A stretch of 64,000 nt of DNA from Fredinandcohnia aciditolerans. Lineage in GTDB: Bacteria; Bacillota; Bacilli; Bacillales; Bacillaceae_L. Below, piece by piece: positions 44,819 to 53,935 of the stretch (position 1 is the stretch's first letter; each line of letters starts with the position of its first letter). The position numbers were made by a program, and so were the translations under genes. The notes under the pieces were generated by a model. The model was given only the letters and a program-made list of their open reading frames with translations, made no database searches and was not told the origin of the DNA. The stretch is from contig QGHH01000014.1 of assembly GCA_003640645.1 (NCBI GenBank), positions 62,001 through 126,000 of the forward strand. Reading direction: 5' to 3'.

Positions 44819-45582
44819 AAAATATATTAGAATGGTCAAACGATAATTCTGGGTTTTTATCTTTACTAGGGATAGCTGCGACCTTTTTTGCTACAATATT
44901 AGCATTTTATTTAGGAATTATGTCAGCAAGAAAATTAGAAAAAGATTCGAAGAGGGCTAATATTAAAGAATTAAAGGAGCTCTTATTATTAGAGTTTTTT
45001 GTAAACCTAGACCATATTTCACATATATATGAAGTTTATGAGAGAAATTTAAATGATAGGAATAATTTACGCATCCCAGTAAAAGCTCCTAGAGTTGAGA
45101 TTATTTCAAGATTTATGTCACCTGATATGATTAACAGTCTAAATAAAAATGAAAAGCTAAGTATAATAAATATATATTCGCAGTTAGAGCTATTTAATAA
45201 AGAATATTATATTTGGAGAGATATAATACAAAATAATCCTTTCATAGCAAAAGACGAATTACTCTATACAATGTACAGCAAACCAATGATTAACCATTTG
45301 GATAATTTAGTGGAGAATATAATGCAAGAATGGGTCAATATTGTTAATGTTTTAGGGAAAGGTTCTGATATAGAACTAATAAATAAACTCTCAAAAGATA
45401 TAAATAAATCTATTAAGAGCGGAAAGTGGATAAAAGTCTATTACAAATCTTCAGGATACAGTAATGAACCAATAGAAGTGAAGGACAAAGTTGATATAAT
45501 TTTATGTTGGAAAAATGACGACCAAGAAATTGATAAAGAAGTGATTGAAATAAGGACTTATATCCCTGTGGATGGGTTTTAA
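44812..45582 (+). CDS. Unknown protein with N-terminal membrane segment
   Basis: A 256-residue protein. One membrane helix at about 15-38 (FLSLLGIAATFFATILAFYLGI), then a basic helical cytosolic part and a mixed C-terminal domain ending DKEVIEIRTYIPVDGF. Ribosome site GAAGGGAGAA. No family recognised. Its position in a patch of SEFIR, HEPN and nuclease-like genes suggests a membrane-linked effector or sensor of a defence unit, but nothing in the sequence proves it. Confidence 0.6.
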   Translation: MLKNILEWSNDNSGFLSLLGIAATFFATILAFYLGIMSARKLEKDSKRANIKELKELLLLEFFVNLDHISHIYEVYERNLNDRNNLRIPVKAPRVEIISRFMSPDMINSLNKNEKLSIINIYSQLELFNKEYYIWRDIIQNNPFIAKDELLYTMYSKPMINHLDNLVENIMQEWVNIVNVLGKGSDIELINKLSKDINKSIKSGKWIKVYYKSSGYSNEPIEVKDKVDIILCWKNDDQEIDKEVIEIRTYIPVDGF

Positions 45583-45606
45583 GATTACTACGTAGAGGTG
45601 CTTTAA

Positions 45607-45711
45607 TTGATTAAAATAATTACAGCCTTAATCTTAATAGTGATACAACTATTCATTGCTTTATTTCTCTCTGGAATATCAAATAAAAGAAAACCTACCT
45701 ATAAGAAATAA
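45607..45711 (+). CDS. Possible membrane micropeptide
   Basis: TTG start after GTAGAGGTG; 34 residues, almost entirely one hydrophobic helix (IITALILIVIQLFIALFL) with a basic tail RKPTYKK. Lies 25 bp behind the previous gene. Weak case by length alone. Confidence 0.35.
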   Translation: MIKIITALILIVIQLFIALFLSGISNKRKPTYKK

Positions 45712-45723
45712 TTAAGAATCCAG

Positions 45724-46234
45724 ATGTTTCTTTATCTCATTGAGGTAATAATAGTAACAACTATTCTAAGTTATATTTTTACCAGTATTGAGGAAAGTAC
45801 ATTTTTTATTTATCAGTGGGAATATAAGAAAAATGACTTTCAAATATTGGAAAGATTTATATTTTCATTAACAGCATACTAAGGAGTACGTTATCTTTTA
45901 ATTAAACTAAAAGATGGTGCCGACTTTGATTCATTTATTTCCTTAAAATACCATTTTGATAGCTTAGTCATCATGTTGGAATCAAATGTAGAGATTACTA
46001 CTGAGTTAATTGAAGAATATTATAAAAGAATAACTGAGCCGATGGGTATGTTCAATGATAAAACCCGGAAAATTGGATTAGATGCATATAAACACCTTGT
46101 AGATTATTCACCAAGGTGATATAGAAAAAAATTATCTTATTTATGTATTAAAAAACTTGCTAGATCTAGAACATCAAGGGAACTTGACAAACTTATTATG
46201 GATGAATTCCGTTTTATTAAGAAAATTAAAATAA
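45724..46234 (+). pseudogene. Broken membrane protein gene
   Basis: ATG 45,724 opens MFLYLIEVIIVTTILSYIF and continues as protein to TAA at 45,880-45,882. The same frame goes on (GVRYLLIKLKDGADFDSF, TELIEEYYKRITEPMGMF) to YKHLVDYS near 46,110, where the frame must shift by one base to read HQGDIEKNYLIYVLKNLL to a stop at 46,232. Restored, it would give about 170 residues with an N-terminal membrane segment. One nonsense and one frameshift mutation make this a pseudogene. Family not recognised. Confidence 0.65.
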
Positions 46235-46392
46235 TCTATTACTTACATTAATTGGTGTATGTTTTACAATTTCGTTGATAATGATAGAATCTTAAAATGT
46301 AAAATAAGGAAAAAAGAGACTATAATAGTCTCTGCTAAAAAGAAAATTTGGTATAATAATATAAATACAATACACTGAAAAAGGAGAAAAAA

Positions 46393-46539
46393 ATGAGCGG
46401 TAAGAATTCTAGTAGTAATAATGGTAACAGCAATATTTCAATATCTAAACCTAGACCAATTGGAGTTGCACCCGGAAGAGAAACTAGAGCTGGAGAAAGA
46501 CCATCATTTCAAGCTCCCATTCCACCGAAAACTAAGTAA
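46393..46539 (+). CDS. Small Ser/Asn- and Pro-rich protein
   Basis: A 48-residue hydrophilic protein (MSGKNSSSNNGNSNISISKP, then GRETRAGERPSFQAPIPP) after a strong site AAAAAGGAGAAAA. Its end overlaps the end of the convergent membrane protein gene by 8 bp. No family recognised. The clean ribosome site and composition argue that it is real; it may be a partner of the neighbouring membrane protein. Confidence 0.5.
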   Translation: MSGKNSSSNNGNSNISISKPRPIGVAPGRETRAGERPSFQAPIPPKTK

Positions 46540-47251
46540 TTATTTTTGACGAAGGTTTTTTTGTATTTAATTCATTGATAATCAAACCAGACTTTGTATC
46601 TACATATGATCTCTTTATTTCATATTTGTAATATTCGTGTGCTGCATCCCATCCTTTTGAAGAATCAATTATGAGTGACTTCTCTGTTTCAAAAGGACGG
46701 GACATTCTGATAACGGGGCCACATATCTTATCTTCTGGGTTATCCATCTTATAAACCTCTACAATAAGCTGTTCCTCTTTTTGTTCCTCCAACTTATAAA
46801 AGAAGCTTTCCCAAACAGTGGGATCTTCAGACAGTTTAATAATCTTCCTTTTGAGTCGTACTTTATTTATAAGTTTTAGAACTTTCATATATAAATACCT
46901 AGACCAAATGTATGCAGCAAAAAAACTAAATACTAAACTAAGGGTTAGATAATAAAAGAGAAATAAAAGATTATTAGATAGATTGTTTAAGTCTTTTAAA
47001 TCTAATATAAAGTTTAAATTTAAAAAAGATAGATTCACTTTTAATACTTTAAACAAAATATCAAAAAGTAAAAACAAAATATCATAAACAATAACAGTTA
47101 AAAAAGTACTAGGAGCCCATAATAAAGCTGTTAATCCAACCATTTCAGTTGGTGTATGTTTTACTACTGGATTTATCCCAAACATTTGAAGCCAAAAATA
47201 CGTGATTAAACCAGGTAAGGAAAAAATAATTAATGAAATAAATTGTTCCAT
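46532..47251 (-). CDS. DUF6338-like membrane protein
   Basis: A 239-residue protein with three membrane segments in the first 125 residues (IIFSLPGLITYFWLQMFG, TALLWAPSTFLTVIVYDILF, NLLFLFYYLTLSLVFSFFAA), then a soluble domain with EDPTVWESFFYKLEEQKEEQ and a beta-rich end (GWDAAHEYYKYEIKRSYVD). The pattern matches the DUF6338 family, whose role is unknown and which is common in accessory regions. The start follows GAGGTGTTTCG on the minus strand. Confidence 0.7.
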   Translation of the reverse strand: MEQFISLIIFSLPGLITYFWLQMFGINPVVKHTPTEMVGLTALLWAPSTFLTVIVYDILFLLFDILFKVLKVNLSFLNLNFILDLKDLNNLSNNLLFLFYYLTLSLVFSFFAAYIWSRYLYMKVLKLINKVRLKRKIIKLSEDPTVWESFFYKLEEQKEEQLIVEVYKMDNPEDKICGPVIRMSRPFETEKSLIIDSSKGWDAAHEYYKYEIKRSYVDTKSGLIINELNTKKPSSKIIT

Positions 47252-47939
47252 CGAAACACCTCATATTATACTCTTCGTCCCAATCTAAGTAAAACTAAGA
47301 CCAGTAATGTAAAATTAACTTATTTAGATAGAATAATTGAAGAAATCCCAAGCTTAAAGTGATTAATCACTTTAAATGACTCAATTGGCAGAAATAATAA
47401 TTTTGTTCCTATATAAACGATTATAAATAATCCAACAAATACAAAGCAATCATATTATAACCACCTTACAAATTATAGAAAAAATATAATGATGTAACAA
47501 TAAATACAATCTGAAGGATACTCCTTCTTTTACGAAATAGAAATACTAACCCGTTTGGTTGAGAGGGAGAAACATTATTTTGCCCACTAATTCGAGGTGC
47601 AATTTGTATCACTATTTTTATTGATATATCAACGATAGTGTGAATTGCAACTATAAAATTCATTATGATTTGTAAGGGTAATAGAACGACTGAACAAATT
47701 CATGTGGTCTTGCAAATTGATATTTAATATGTAGTACAATTGCATTTATAAATTACTATACAACCTATTAGGGTTATCTCATGTTAACATTTTGCTTAAA
47801 AGATATTGTATGGAGTTATATGGTGAAATTAAATTAGGAACTAGAGATAGGACCGGAATAGTTATAAAAACTGATTATTATAAACCGCAGTCTTGTTGAT
47901 GTGTAGAAAGTTAAGAAATACTTCTATAGGGGGCTAATA
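47252..47939. other. Long spacer with palindrome and one doubtful frame
   Basis: A perfect 22-bp palindrome lies at 47,354-47,375 (centre AGTGATTAATCACT). A 65-codon frame on the minus strand (47,663 to 47,466) has a hydrophobic C-terminus but no good ribosome site and is left uncalled. The rest shows no gene. The promoter of the next gene must be at its right end. Confidence 0.5.
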
Positions 47940-48773
47940 ATGTTTGTTAAAAAACACGGTCTAAGCGGAACGAAAATATATAAGGTTTGGAAATCAATGC
48001 GAGTTAAGTGCTATAGCAGTAATAAAGATAATCACCATAAAAAGGGCGAAATTTGGATCTGCGATGAGTGGAAAGATGACCCTGTAGCTTTTTTTAATTG
48101 GGCCAATCAAGATGGCTATAAAGAAGGTTTGCAATTAGTAAGGAAAGACAAGGAAGATGGATATTATCCCGAAAACTGCGCTTTTCTAAAGATAGATGAG
48201 GCAAGTAAGACACATGGAATGAGAAGGACAAGATTATATAATATTTGGACTCAATTTAAGCAAAGGTGCACAAATAAAAATAATGATAGGTATGAACAAT
48301 ATGGTGGTAGAGGTATTACTGTATGTGATGAATGGATGGAGTTTGAAGTGTTTTCAAAATGGGCGAACGAAAATGGATATAAAAACAGTTTGTCGATAGA
48401 CAGATTGGATGTAAACGGAAATTACGAGCCTAGTAACTGTAAATGGAGCACAGGTCTTGAACAGTCAAGGAATAAAAGAAATACTCGGTACGTAACTATT
48501 AATGAAGTAACTAAATCTCTTTCGGAGTGGTCAGAGGAAAGTGGGATTCCATATAAAACGCTACAAAGAAGACTTTATACTGGTTGTAAAGAAGAAAACT
48601 TATTAGCGCCAATAGGATACCAGCACAATCTACTAGAAATAAACGGAGAAAAGAAGACAATGAATGCTTGGGCGAAAGAAGCTGGATTACCTTTCTCTAC
48701 TGTTAAAAGAAGATACCAAAGAGGTATTAGAGGAGAGGATTTACTTAAAAAAGGAAGAATGGGTATAGTGTAA
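47940..48773 (+). CDS. Phage-type HNH-like protein with duplicated core
   Basis: A 277-residue protein. Residues about 70-180 contain a pattern common in phage-encoded endonuclease-like proteins: RLYNIWTQFKQRC, YGGRGITVCDEWMEF, LSIDRLDVNGNYEPSNCKW. The first 70 residues are a divergent copy (KIYKVWKSMRVKCY, WICDEWKDDPVAFFNWA, YYPENCAFL), so the core is duplicated. The C-terminus has two small HTH-like repeats (YKTLQRRLYTG and STVKRRYQRG). The ribosome site is AGGGGGC. Possibly a mobile or defensive nuclease; activity is not shown by the sequence. Confidence 0.6.
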   Translation: MFVKKHGLSGTKIYKVWKSMRVKCYSSNKDNHHKKGEIWICDEWKDDPVAFFNWANQDGYKEGLQLVRKDKEDGYYPENCAFLKIDEASKTHGMRRTRLYNIWTQFKQRCTNKNNDRYEQYGGRGITVCDEWMEFEVFSKWANENGYKNSLSIDRLDVNGNYEPSNCKWSTGLEQSRNKRNTRYVTINEVTKSLSEWSEESGIPYKTLQRRLYTGCKEENLLAPIGYQHNLLEINGEKKTMNAWAKEAGLPFSTVKRRYQRGIRGEDLLKKGRMGIV

Positions 48774-48914
48774 ACAAGCACATTATTTCGGATACCACTT
48801 TTCAAATTTGTTCGGCTAAAAATCTGCTTTAATGTGCTAATTTTTCCACTTAATTTCAGATTGTGCAAAATTCCAATCATATTATCCCAGCTCCAAATCT
48901 TAAAAGAAAAACCC

Positions 48915-49172
48915 CTAAAAAGGGGCATCAACTGGAATAAAATTTTGGATTTCCACTCTGACCTTATATACTTCATAGTTATGGAGCACAAGGATCACAT
49001 CATGCTCTAACTTTATAAACCAATCAAAATCTTTCTCTAAATATGCGTGGTAGTACTTATTTTGAATTCGCAGTTCAAATGAATAGCCTTGGTCAATCCA
49101 GTAAGACTTTTGACCAATCCATACTCTCCATTCTTGGCTAAAATGGTCGTAAACTAATATTCCCCGTTTCAT
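48915..49172 (-). CDS. DUF5348-like small transposon protein
   Basis: An 85-residue beta-rich protein (MKRGILVYDHFSQEWRVWIG) resembling DUF5348, a domain often found at the end of transposase-ATPase clusters in bacilli. Its ATG overlaps the ATPase stop (ATGA), so it is coupled to that gene. Role in transposition unknown. Confidence 0.6.
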   Translation of the reverse strand: MKRGILVYDHFSQEWRVWIGQKSYWIDQGYSFELRIQNKYYHAYLEKDFDWFIKLEHDVILVLHNYEVYKVRVEIQNFIPVDAPF

Positions 49173-49972
49173 TGAAGTCCGCTTTCCTCAACTGCTAGTC
49201 TTATAATTTCTTCATCAATTAGTTCTTTCTTCAATTGAGACCCAAATAATAAACTGCTGATTGTTATATTGTTTATTACACGTGGCCACCCTTGAGACCG
49301 TTGAGCGATTGCTTCTATTGCTGTTTCGGTAAAGATTGGCATCTTTGCCCCAGCTACCTTCATGTGATGATCAATATAGCCCGAAACTTCTTCTCTTGAT
49401 AATGGCTGGATTTCGTATTTCATTATGACTCGCTGTGTTAACGGGCGGTGATGATTTAATGTTAATCGAGTTTTTAAGTGCGGCAACCCAGCTAGTATTA
49501 GGATGAATGGATTGATGGAATCCATTTGAAAGTTAAATAGTAACGCTAGGTCTTGTAAAAACGCATCCTTTGCCATATGCATTTCATCCAAAATAAATAC
49601 AGGGGTAATCTTTCGTTCCGTAGTCATTCGTTCGATTCCTTGCTGAATCTGGCGAAAGAGATCAACTTTCCGAAACTTCGGCTGTTCCCCAAGTTCATAT
49701 GCTAATCCACGGTAAAAATCCATCACACCTCCGGTGGAGAGAGGGAAATAAATCACATGATATAAGGATGGATTTAGCGAATCCTTAAAAGAACGTAATG
49801 AAAATGTTTTTCCTGCACCAGGATCTCCAATAAGAAGTCCAATCCCTTTGGATTTTTGTAAGTATTTTAAAGCATTTAATGCTCCTTGATAGTCAGTAGA
49901 TTGAAACGCATCTGATGGATGGATTTCCTTAGAAAACGGAGTTTTAGCCAAGGAATAAAAGGATTTATACAT
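49169..49972 (-). CDS. ExeA/TniB-like AAA ATPase of the transposon
   Basis: A 267-residue ATPase: Walker A GDPGAGKTF near 49-57, Walker B FILDEMH near 127-133, sensor region LPHLKTRLTLNHHRPLTQR and a helical lid. In related elements this ATPase helps the transposase choose and activate the target (compare MuB and TniB). It starts 4-8 bp within the end of the transposase 3' fragment. The gene itself is intact, but its partner is broken. Confidence 0.88.
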   Translation of the reverse strand: MYKSFYSLAKTPFSKEIHPSDAFQSTDYQGALNALKYLQKSKGIGLLIGDPGAGKTFSLRSFKDSLNPSLYHVIYFPLSTGGVMDFYRGLAYELGEQPKFRKVDLFRQIQQGIERMTTERKITPVFILDEMHMAKDAFLQDLALLFNFQMDSINPFILILAGLPHLKTRLTLNHHRPLTQRVIMKYEIQPLSREEVSGYIDHHMKVAGAKMPIFTETAIEAIAQRSQGWPRVINNITISSLLFGSQLKKELIDEEIIRLAVEESGLQ

Positions 49973-50460
49973 GATCTTGGTCCTCCTTTACCTTTTCTTG
50001 AGTCAATGAAAAGGGGGAGCGAACCCTCTTTAGGTGGGCGTTATCCTTCATAGAAACAAGTGTAGCTTCTGCTACTCTTTTATCATCTTCAAATACATAA
50101 ACCCCTTGATCATCCATTCGAATATCGATAGATGTTCCAATGTATCGACTAGGCACTTCATATAATTTCTTGTTCAATGTAATCGTACTATCCGCCTTAA
50201 CTTTCCGTTCTTCTCTTTTCAGAAAAATTGTGTCTAGAATAGATGTATCCTCTAGGAATTTGACACTCTCCAACTGGGAATGGAAAACCTCATGTGGTGT
50301 TTTACCCTCTAAGGATGCATGAACTCTTCTGTGGTAATCTTCCTCTAACCAACGCCAAAACCTTTCATTTAACTCTTCAACTGAATGTGCTGGGGCAGCT
50401 TGTAATAAAGGATAAAATCGTGTTTGAACCGTTTTGAAAAATCTCTCGATTTTCCCTTTA
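49965..50460 (-). pseudogene. 3' part of the split DDE transposase
   Basis: Read on the minus strand the frame begins right at the RIT junction with KGKIERFFKTVQTRF, the usual sequence after the second catalytic block of IS481-like transposases (compare SKGKIE), and continues through EDYHRRVHASLEGKTPHEVF to a C-terminal beta domain, ending at 49,965. It joins in frame with the fragment 53,936-54,705 once the RIT element is removed. Confidence 0.85.
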
Positions 50461-50502
50461 TTATGTAAAGCTTTACATTAGAAGGGTTATGTTTAGTAAA
50501 AA

Positions 50503-50568
50503 ATAATGTAAAGTAGATCTTTTACAGATAGTTAAATTGGAAAATATGCTAGATTTACTTTACATTAT
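50503..50568. repeat. Paired recombinase-binding sites, right end of the RIT element
   Basis: ATAATGTAAAGTA at 50,503-50,515 and its perfect inverse at 50,556-50,568, 40 bp apart. The same 13-mer is in the left-end pair. Confidence 0.8.
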
Positions 50569-50579
50569 CAGTTCATATA

Positions 50580-51599
50580 TCACTTGTTGAAGCTTCTCAA
50601 CCAATCTAATAAATTGTCGTTATTCTGCCACACTGGTTCCTCTGTGGGTGATACATCCTCATAAGCTTTTTCTATAGCCTCTCTTTTTTGTTTTGAATCT
50701 GTTTTCGCATAAATTTCTGTCACTTGAACAGAGCAGTGACCTAAAATATCTCTTATATAGACAAGATTAACTCCGGCCTGAAGTAAATGCATTGCCTTGG
50801 AATGTCTTAGACAATGGCAGCTGAATACCTCTGGGATTAATAATTTATTTTCCTCTCGTGCTAAGGTTTTATATTTTGCTAAGATATAATTTACCCCTGC
50901 TCGGGTCAGCTTTTCTTTTCTATTATTAAAAAACATAGGATATAAATTCGAAGAATTTTTTAAAAGACCTTGTTCTTCCATATATCTTTTTAAAATCTGC
51001 ATTGTCGGATCCATTAAAGGTACAATTCTGGCTTTGTTTCCCTTCCCGATTAGTTTAATTGTATAGGGTTTATCGAACCTGACCATTGATGGAGTCAAGT
51101 CAATTATTTCTTGTACTCTTGCTCCCGTATCATACATTATTGTCAATAATGCTAAATCACGTCGTCCAGTTATTGTATTCAAATCCGGCATTTTCAATAG
51201 TAGTTTGATCCCATCAAGAGCCAAGTAGTTTATCGTCTTCTTCTCTGTCCTTTTGACTGGTATGGAGAGGATTTTCTGCCATTCCAATAGATTATCTAGA
51301 CTTTCGTATTGGAGGTATTTAAAAAAAGAGTGGAGTGCAGCTAGTCGAACATTTCTTGTGGATGTACTGCATCGTCTTTTATTTTCAGTCCAATCTAGAT
51401 ATTCGACTACCATATTTTTTGTTACCATACCTAAGGTGAGTTGATCTATAGGAATTTCTTTTTCATCTCTTAAGAAGCGAAGAAACAGAATAAACGTATC
51501 CCTGTAGGAAGCGATGGTATTTTTACTAGCTCCAGTTTCACCTGGAAGAAATTTCGTAAGAAATCCAGTAAGATAATATGAAAAGTCCGTTGGTTTCAT
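50580..51599 (-). CDS. RIT recombinase C (third gene)
   Basis: A 339-residue tyrosine recombinase. SAM-like N-terminal core-binding domain, then catalytic Arg in DTGARVQEIIDL, CHCLRHSKAMHLL with HxxR, GHCSVQVTEIYAKT with the Tyr nucleophile. ATG 51,599 follows CCGGAGGTGAA and overlaps the stop of the middle gene as ATGA. Catalytic residues complete. Confidence 0.9.
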   Translation of the reverse strand: MKPTDFSYYLTGFLTKFLPGETGASKNTIASYRDTFILFLRFLRDEKEIPIDQLTLGMVTKNMVVEYLDWTENKRRCSTSTRNVRLAALHSFFKYLQYESLDNLLEWQKILSIPVKRTEKKTINYLALDGIKLLLKMPDLNTITGRRDLALLTIMYDTGARVQEIIDLTPSMVRFDKPYTIKLIGKGNKARIVPLMDPTMQILKRYMEEQGLLKNSSNLYPMFFNNRKEKLTRAGVNYILAKYKTLAREENKLLIPEVFSCHCLRHSKAMHLLQAGVNLVYIRDILGHCSVQVTEIYAKTDSKQKREAIEKAYEDVSPTEEPVWQNNDNLLDWLRSFNK

Positions 51600-52549
51600 G
51601 ATAAGTTCACCTCCGGAAACAGGTATGAACATAGACTGTTAACATCTTGCATTAATTCTGGATACATATCTGAAGTTAATCTGACATACTTGTCTGTTGC
51701 TTCCAAGGAAGAGTGGCCAAGGTATCTAGAAAGTACAGGCAGGGAATAATATAAATCAAGCCCCTTACGGGACATTTCCGCCAATGAGTGAACACTGAAT
51801 GAATGTCTAAAATCATGTACCCGTGGTCCCATTCCTTTACCCCCGTGAGGAATGCCAGCCTTCCATAGTATTTTACGAAACCACCTATAAACTCTATCTG
51901 AGGAGAATTTCTTACCATTCCCTTGTCCAAAAAAGTAGTCACAAGAGTTAAAAGTTGATAAATAACATTTACTGTACTGTACACATATTTCTTTTAAGGA
52001 ATTAGAGATTGGTAGTATTCGATCACTCCCATTCTTTGTTTCTCTAATAACGATATAACCTTCATCAAGGTTTACATCTTCACACTTCAGCTTTAATGCT
52101 TCATTCACCCTTAACCCGCATCCATAAATCACACGGTAAAGAACTGGGAGTATATATTTCATTGGGGATTTCCGGCCAATTTCCAAAGTGTCACATGCAT
52201 TAAAAAATGAACTAAGTTGTTCTTTCGAGAAAATATAAGGTGTGAAGGTGCTTTGATAGGCTTTTAGCTGTCTTGGAATGTAAGTTTGATAACCAAGCTG
52301 ATTTAAATAAACAGAAAAATTGATAATATCATTGACCCTCTTATATCTTGTTACTTCGGATTCATTAGGTCGTTTTTCCGCCCATTTATCGGCTAATACT
52401 TTTGTCAAACCGATAAAATCTGCTCCATTTTTAATAGAAAATTCGTCAAACATCTTAAAGGTATAAGTATTATCCAGTGCATACCCCATACTTCTTTTGA
52501 AATTAATATATTGTTTTATTAAACACGCATTGGCTCCGTAGAATTCCAT
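51596..52549 (-). CDS. RIT recombinase B (middle gene)
   Basis: A 317-residue tyrosine recombinase with Arg in GCGLRVNEALKL, VHDFRHSFSVHSL with HxxR, and GHSSLEATDKYVRL with the Tyr. The start follows AGGAGGTAAACTA and lies 2 bp after the stop of the first gene. All three recombinases differ from one another, as in known RIT elements where all three are thought to be needed. Confidence 0.9.
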   Translation of the reverse strand: MEFYGANACLIKQYINFKRSMGYALDNTYTFKMFDEFSIKNGADFIGLTKVLADKWAEKRPNESEVTRYKRVNDIINFSVYLNQLGYQTYIPRQLKAYQSTFTPYIFSKEQLSSFFNACDTLEIGRKSPMKYILPVLYRVIYGCGLRVNEALKLKCEDVNLDEGYIVIRETKNGSDRILPISNSLKEICVQYSKCYLSTFNSCDYFFGQGNGKKFSSDRVYRWFRKILWKAGIPHGGKGMGPRVHDFRHSFSVHSLAEMSRKGLDLYYSLPVLSRYLGHSSLEATDKYVRLTSDMYPELMQDVNSLCSYLFPEVNLS

Positions 52550-52551
52550 AT

Positions 52552-53799
52552 TTAGTTTACCTCCTGAAAAAGAGATGAGGTTAACGGCATTACCTCTAAT
52601 GAGCATTGGCGGAGGGAGTCTAGATCAATACTCAAGTAGGCTTTGGTACTCTCAGTATTGGTATGGCCAAGCACTTCCGAAATAACAGGAAGGGGAGTCT
52701 TTTTTTCTAGTAGAATCCCTGCGAGACTATGACGTAATGCGTGTGGTCCATGCTTTTTTTTGTCTATGTTGTCAATGCCTGCTTGTCTTAAATAATAGGA
52801 AACAATACTATGAAGAGTAGGTTCCTCAAGTTTGTCATATGGCTGTCCTGCACGTAAAAAGATATAAGGAAGTTCTGACGCAGGTCTACCGAATTTGAGA
52901 TAATCAATAATAACATTCCCTACTTCAACCAAGAGAGGAAGCTCTATTTTTTCTTTTGTTTTTCTTTGAGTTAAATGAATTGTGTTGGTCTCCCAATGGA
53001 TATTCTCAAACTTTAATCCACAAATATCCGAGGCGCGTAATCCCAGCCGCGCCGCCAGAAGCATCATTGCTATGTCTCTTTTTCCTTTTGGATTACTTCT
53101 GTCCACCGTGTTTAATAACCTGCTAACCTCATCTTTTGTGTAAGTTGTGGGGAGGTGTGCTTCTTTTTTGTAGCTGCTTTTCGGTACCAGATAAGTTAGG
53201 TTACAATCTAAATATCTATTTTCAAATAAATATTTCAGAAAACCTCTTAAGGCAGAGAGCATACAATGGATAGTTGATTTTGAGTAATATCCAAGACCAT
53301 TGATGAATTGTAAAATGTATTGTTTATCCAAAGCCGAAAGGCTTAGTACCCGATTCGAATTAAGAAAATCCATAAATCTATGAAGATACAATTTGTTGTT
53401 GTTTAAAGCATCATCTGACATCCCATGTGATTTTCTATAGGACAGATACCCTAATATAACGTTTCCAATTTCCCCATCAAACAAATAGGACTTCATAATA
53501 GACCTGAATTTAATACTTCCTGTAGCCTGATACTCGGAAAGTACGTTTGCACAACGGATTAGATCTTTATCCTTCCTACTAAGTTCCGTATATGACCGAT
53601 TCAAAAGTACACTACCTAAAAATGTATCACTTACCTTTGCATCGAAGAATTCAAAGGAATTTTTTAACATGAATTGCTCGATTAATTTCCAACCATTTTG
53701 ATAAAATTTAATTCTTGTTCTGGTGTACGAAAGACTCTTAAAATAAGTTTCCACTTCTGTTGTAAGTTCTGTAAGTGTTTGGTGCTTGTCATTTTCCAT
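52552..53799 (-). CDS. RIT recombinase A (first gene)
   Basis: A 415-residue tyrosine recombinase: long N-terminal part, then ARLGLRASDICGLK, HGPHALRHSLAGILL and GHTNTESTKAYLSI, giving the full Arg, HxLRH, Tyr set. ATG 53,799 is supported by GGGAGGTTTATC. First of the three coupled genes, transcribed from the left-end region that holds the paired binding sites, which may therefore also control expression. Confidence 0.9.
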   Translation of the reverse strand: MENDKHQTLTELTTEVETYFKSLSYTRTRIKFYQNGWKLIEQFMLKNSFEFFDAKVSDTFLGSVLLNRSYTELSRKDKDLIRCANVLSEYQATGSIKFRSIMKSYLFDGEIGNVILGYLSYRKSHGMSDDALNNNKLYLHRFMDFLNSNRVLSLSALDKQYILQFINGLGYYSKSTIHCMLSALRGFLKYLFENRYLDCNLTYLVPKSSYKKEAHLPTTYTKDEVSRLLNTVDRSNPKGKRDIAMMLLAARLGLRASDICGLKFENIHWETNTIHLTQRKTKEKIELPLLVEVGNVIIDYLKFGRPASELPYIFLRAGQPYDKLEEPTLHSIVSYYLRQAGIDNIDKKKHGPHALRHSLAGILLEKKTPLPVISEVLGHTNTESTKAYLSIDLDSLRQCSLEVMPLTSSLFQEVN

Positions 53800-53853
53800 T
53801 GATAAACCTCCCATAAATTGTATAGGCATCAGCCTATTTAAATTATGGGCATG

Positions 53854-53919
53854 ATAATGTAAAGTAAAACATTAAAAATCGTTATAATATAAAGGTTTTA
53901 GTGCTTTACTTTACATTAT
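53854..53919. repeat. Paired recombinase-binding sites, left end of the RIT element
   Basis: ATAATGTAAAGTAAA at 53,854-53,868 and its perfect 15-bp inverse at 53,905-53,919, 36 bp apart, directly upstream of the first recombinase gene. Confidence 0.8.
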
Positions 53920-53935
53920 GTACTTCTATACATAA

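Larger units (their letters stand above)
50461..53935. mobile_element. RIT element (three tyrosine recombinases) inserted in the transposase gene
   Basis: A 3475-bp element with three adjoining tyrosine recombinase genes on one strand, the defining layout of 'recombinase in trio' elements. Flanks show CCTTTA at 50,455-50,460 and again at 53,936-53,941, consistent with a 6-bp overlap or duplication. The ends read TTATGTAAAG on one side and TTATGTATAG inverted on the other. Each end also carries an internal pair of inverted sites. Removing it restores the transposase frame (PQSKG to KIERFF), so the insertion is exact. Confidence 0.85.

Noticed and set aside
47466-47663. 65-codon minus-strand frame with hydrophobic end
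   Set aside because: No good ribosome site and no similarity; kept only as a note in the spacer.
48776-48832. AGCACATTA at 48,776 as the true transposon end
   Set aside because: It is oriented the wrong way relative to the right end; TGTGCTAA at 48,833 gives a proper inverted pair with 55,405-55,412.
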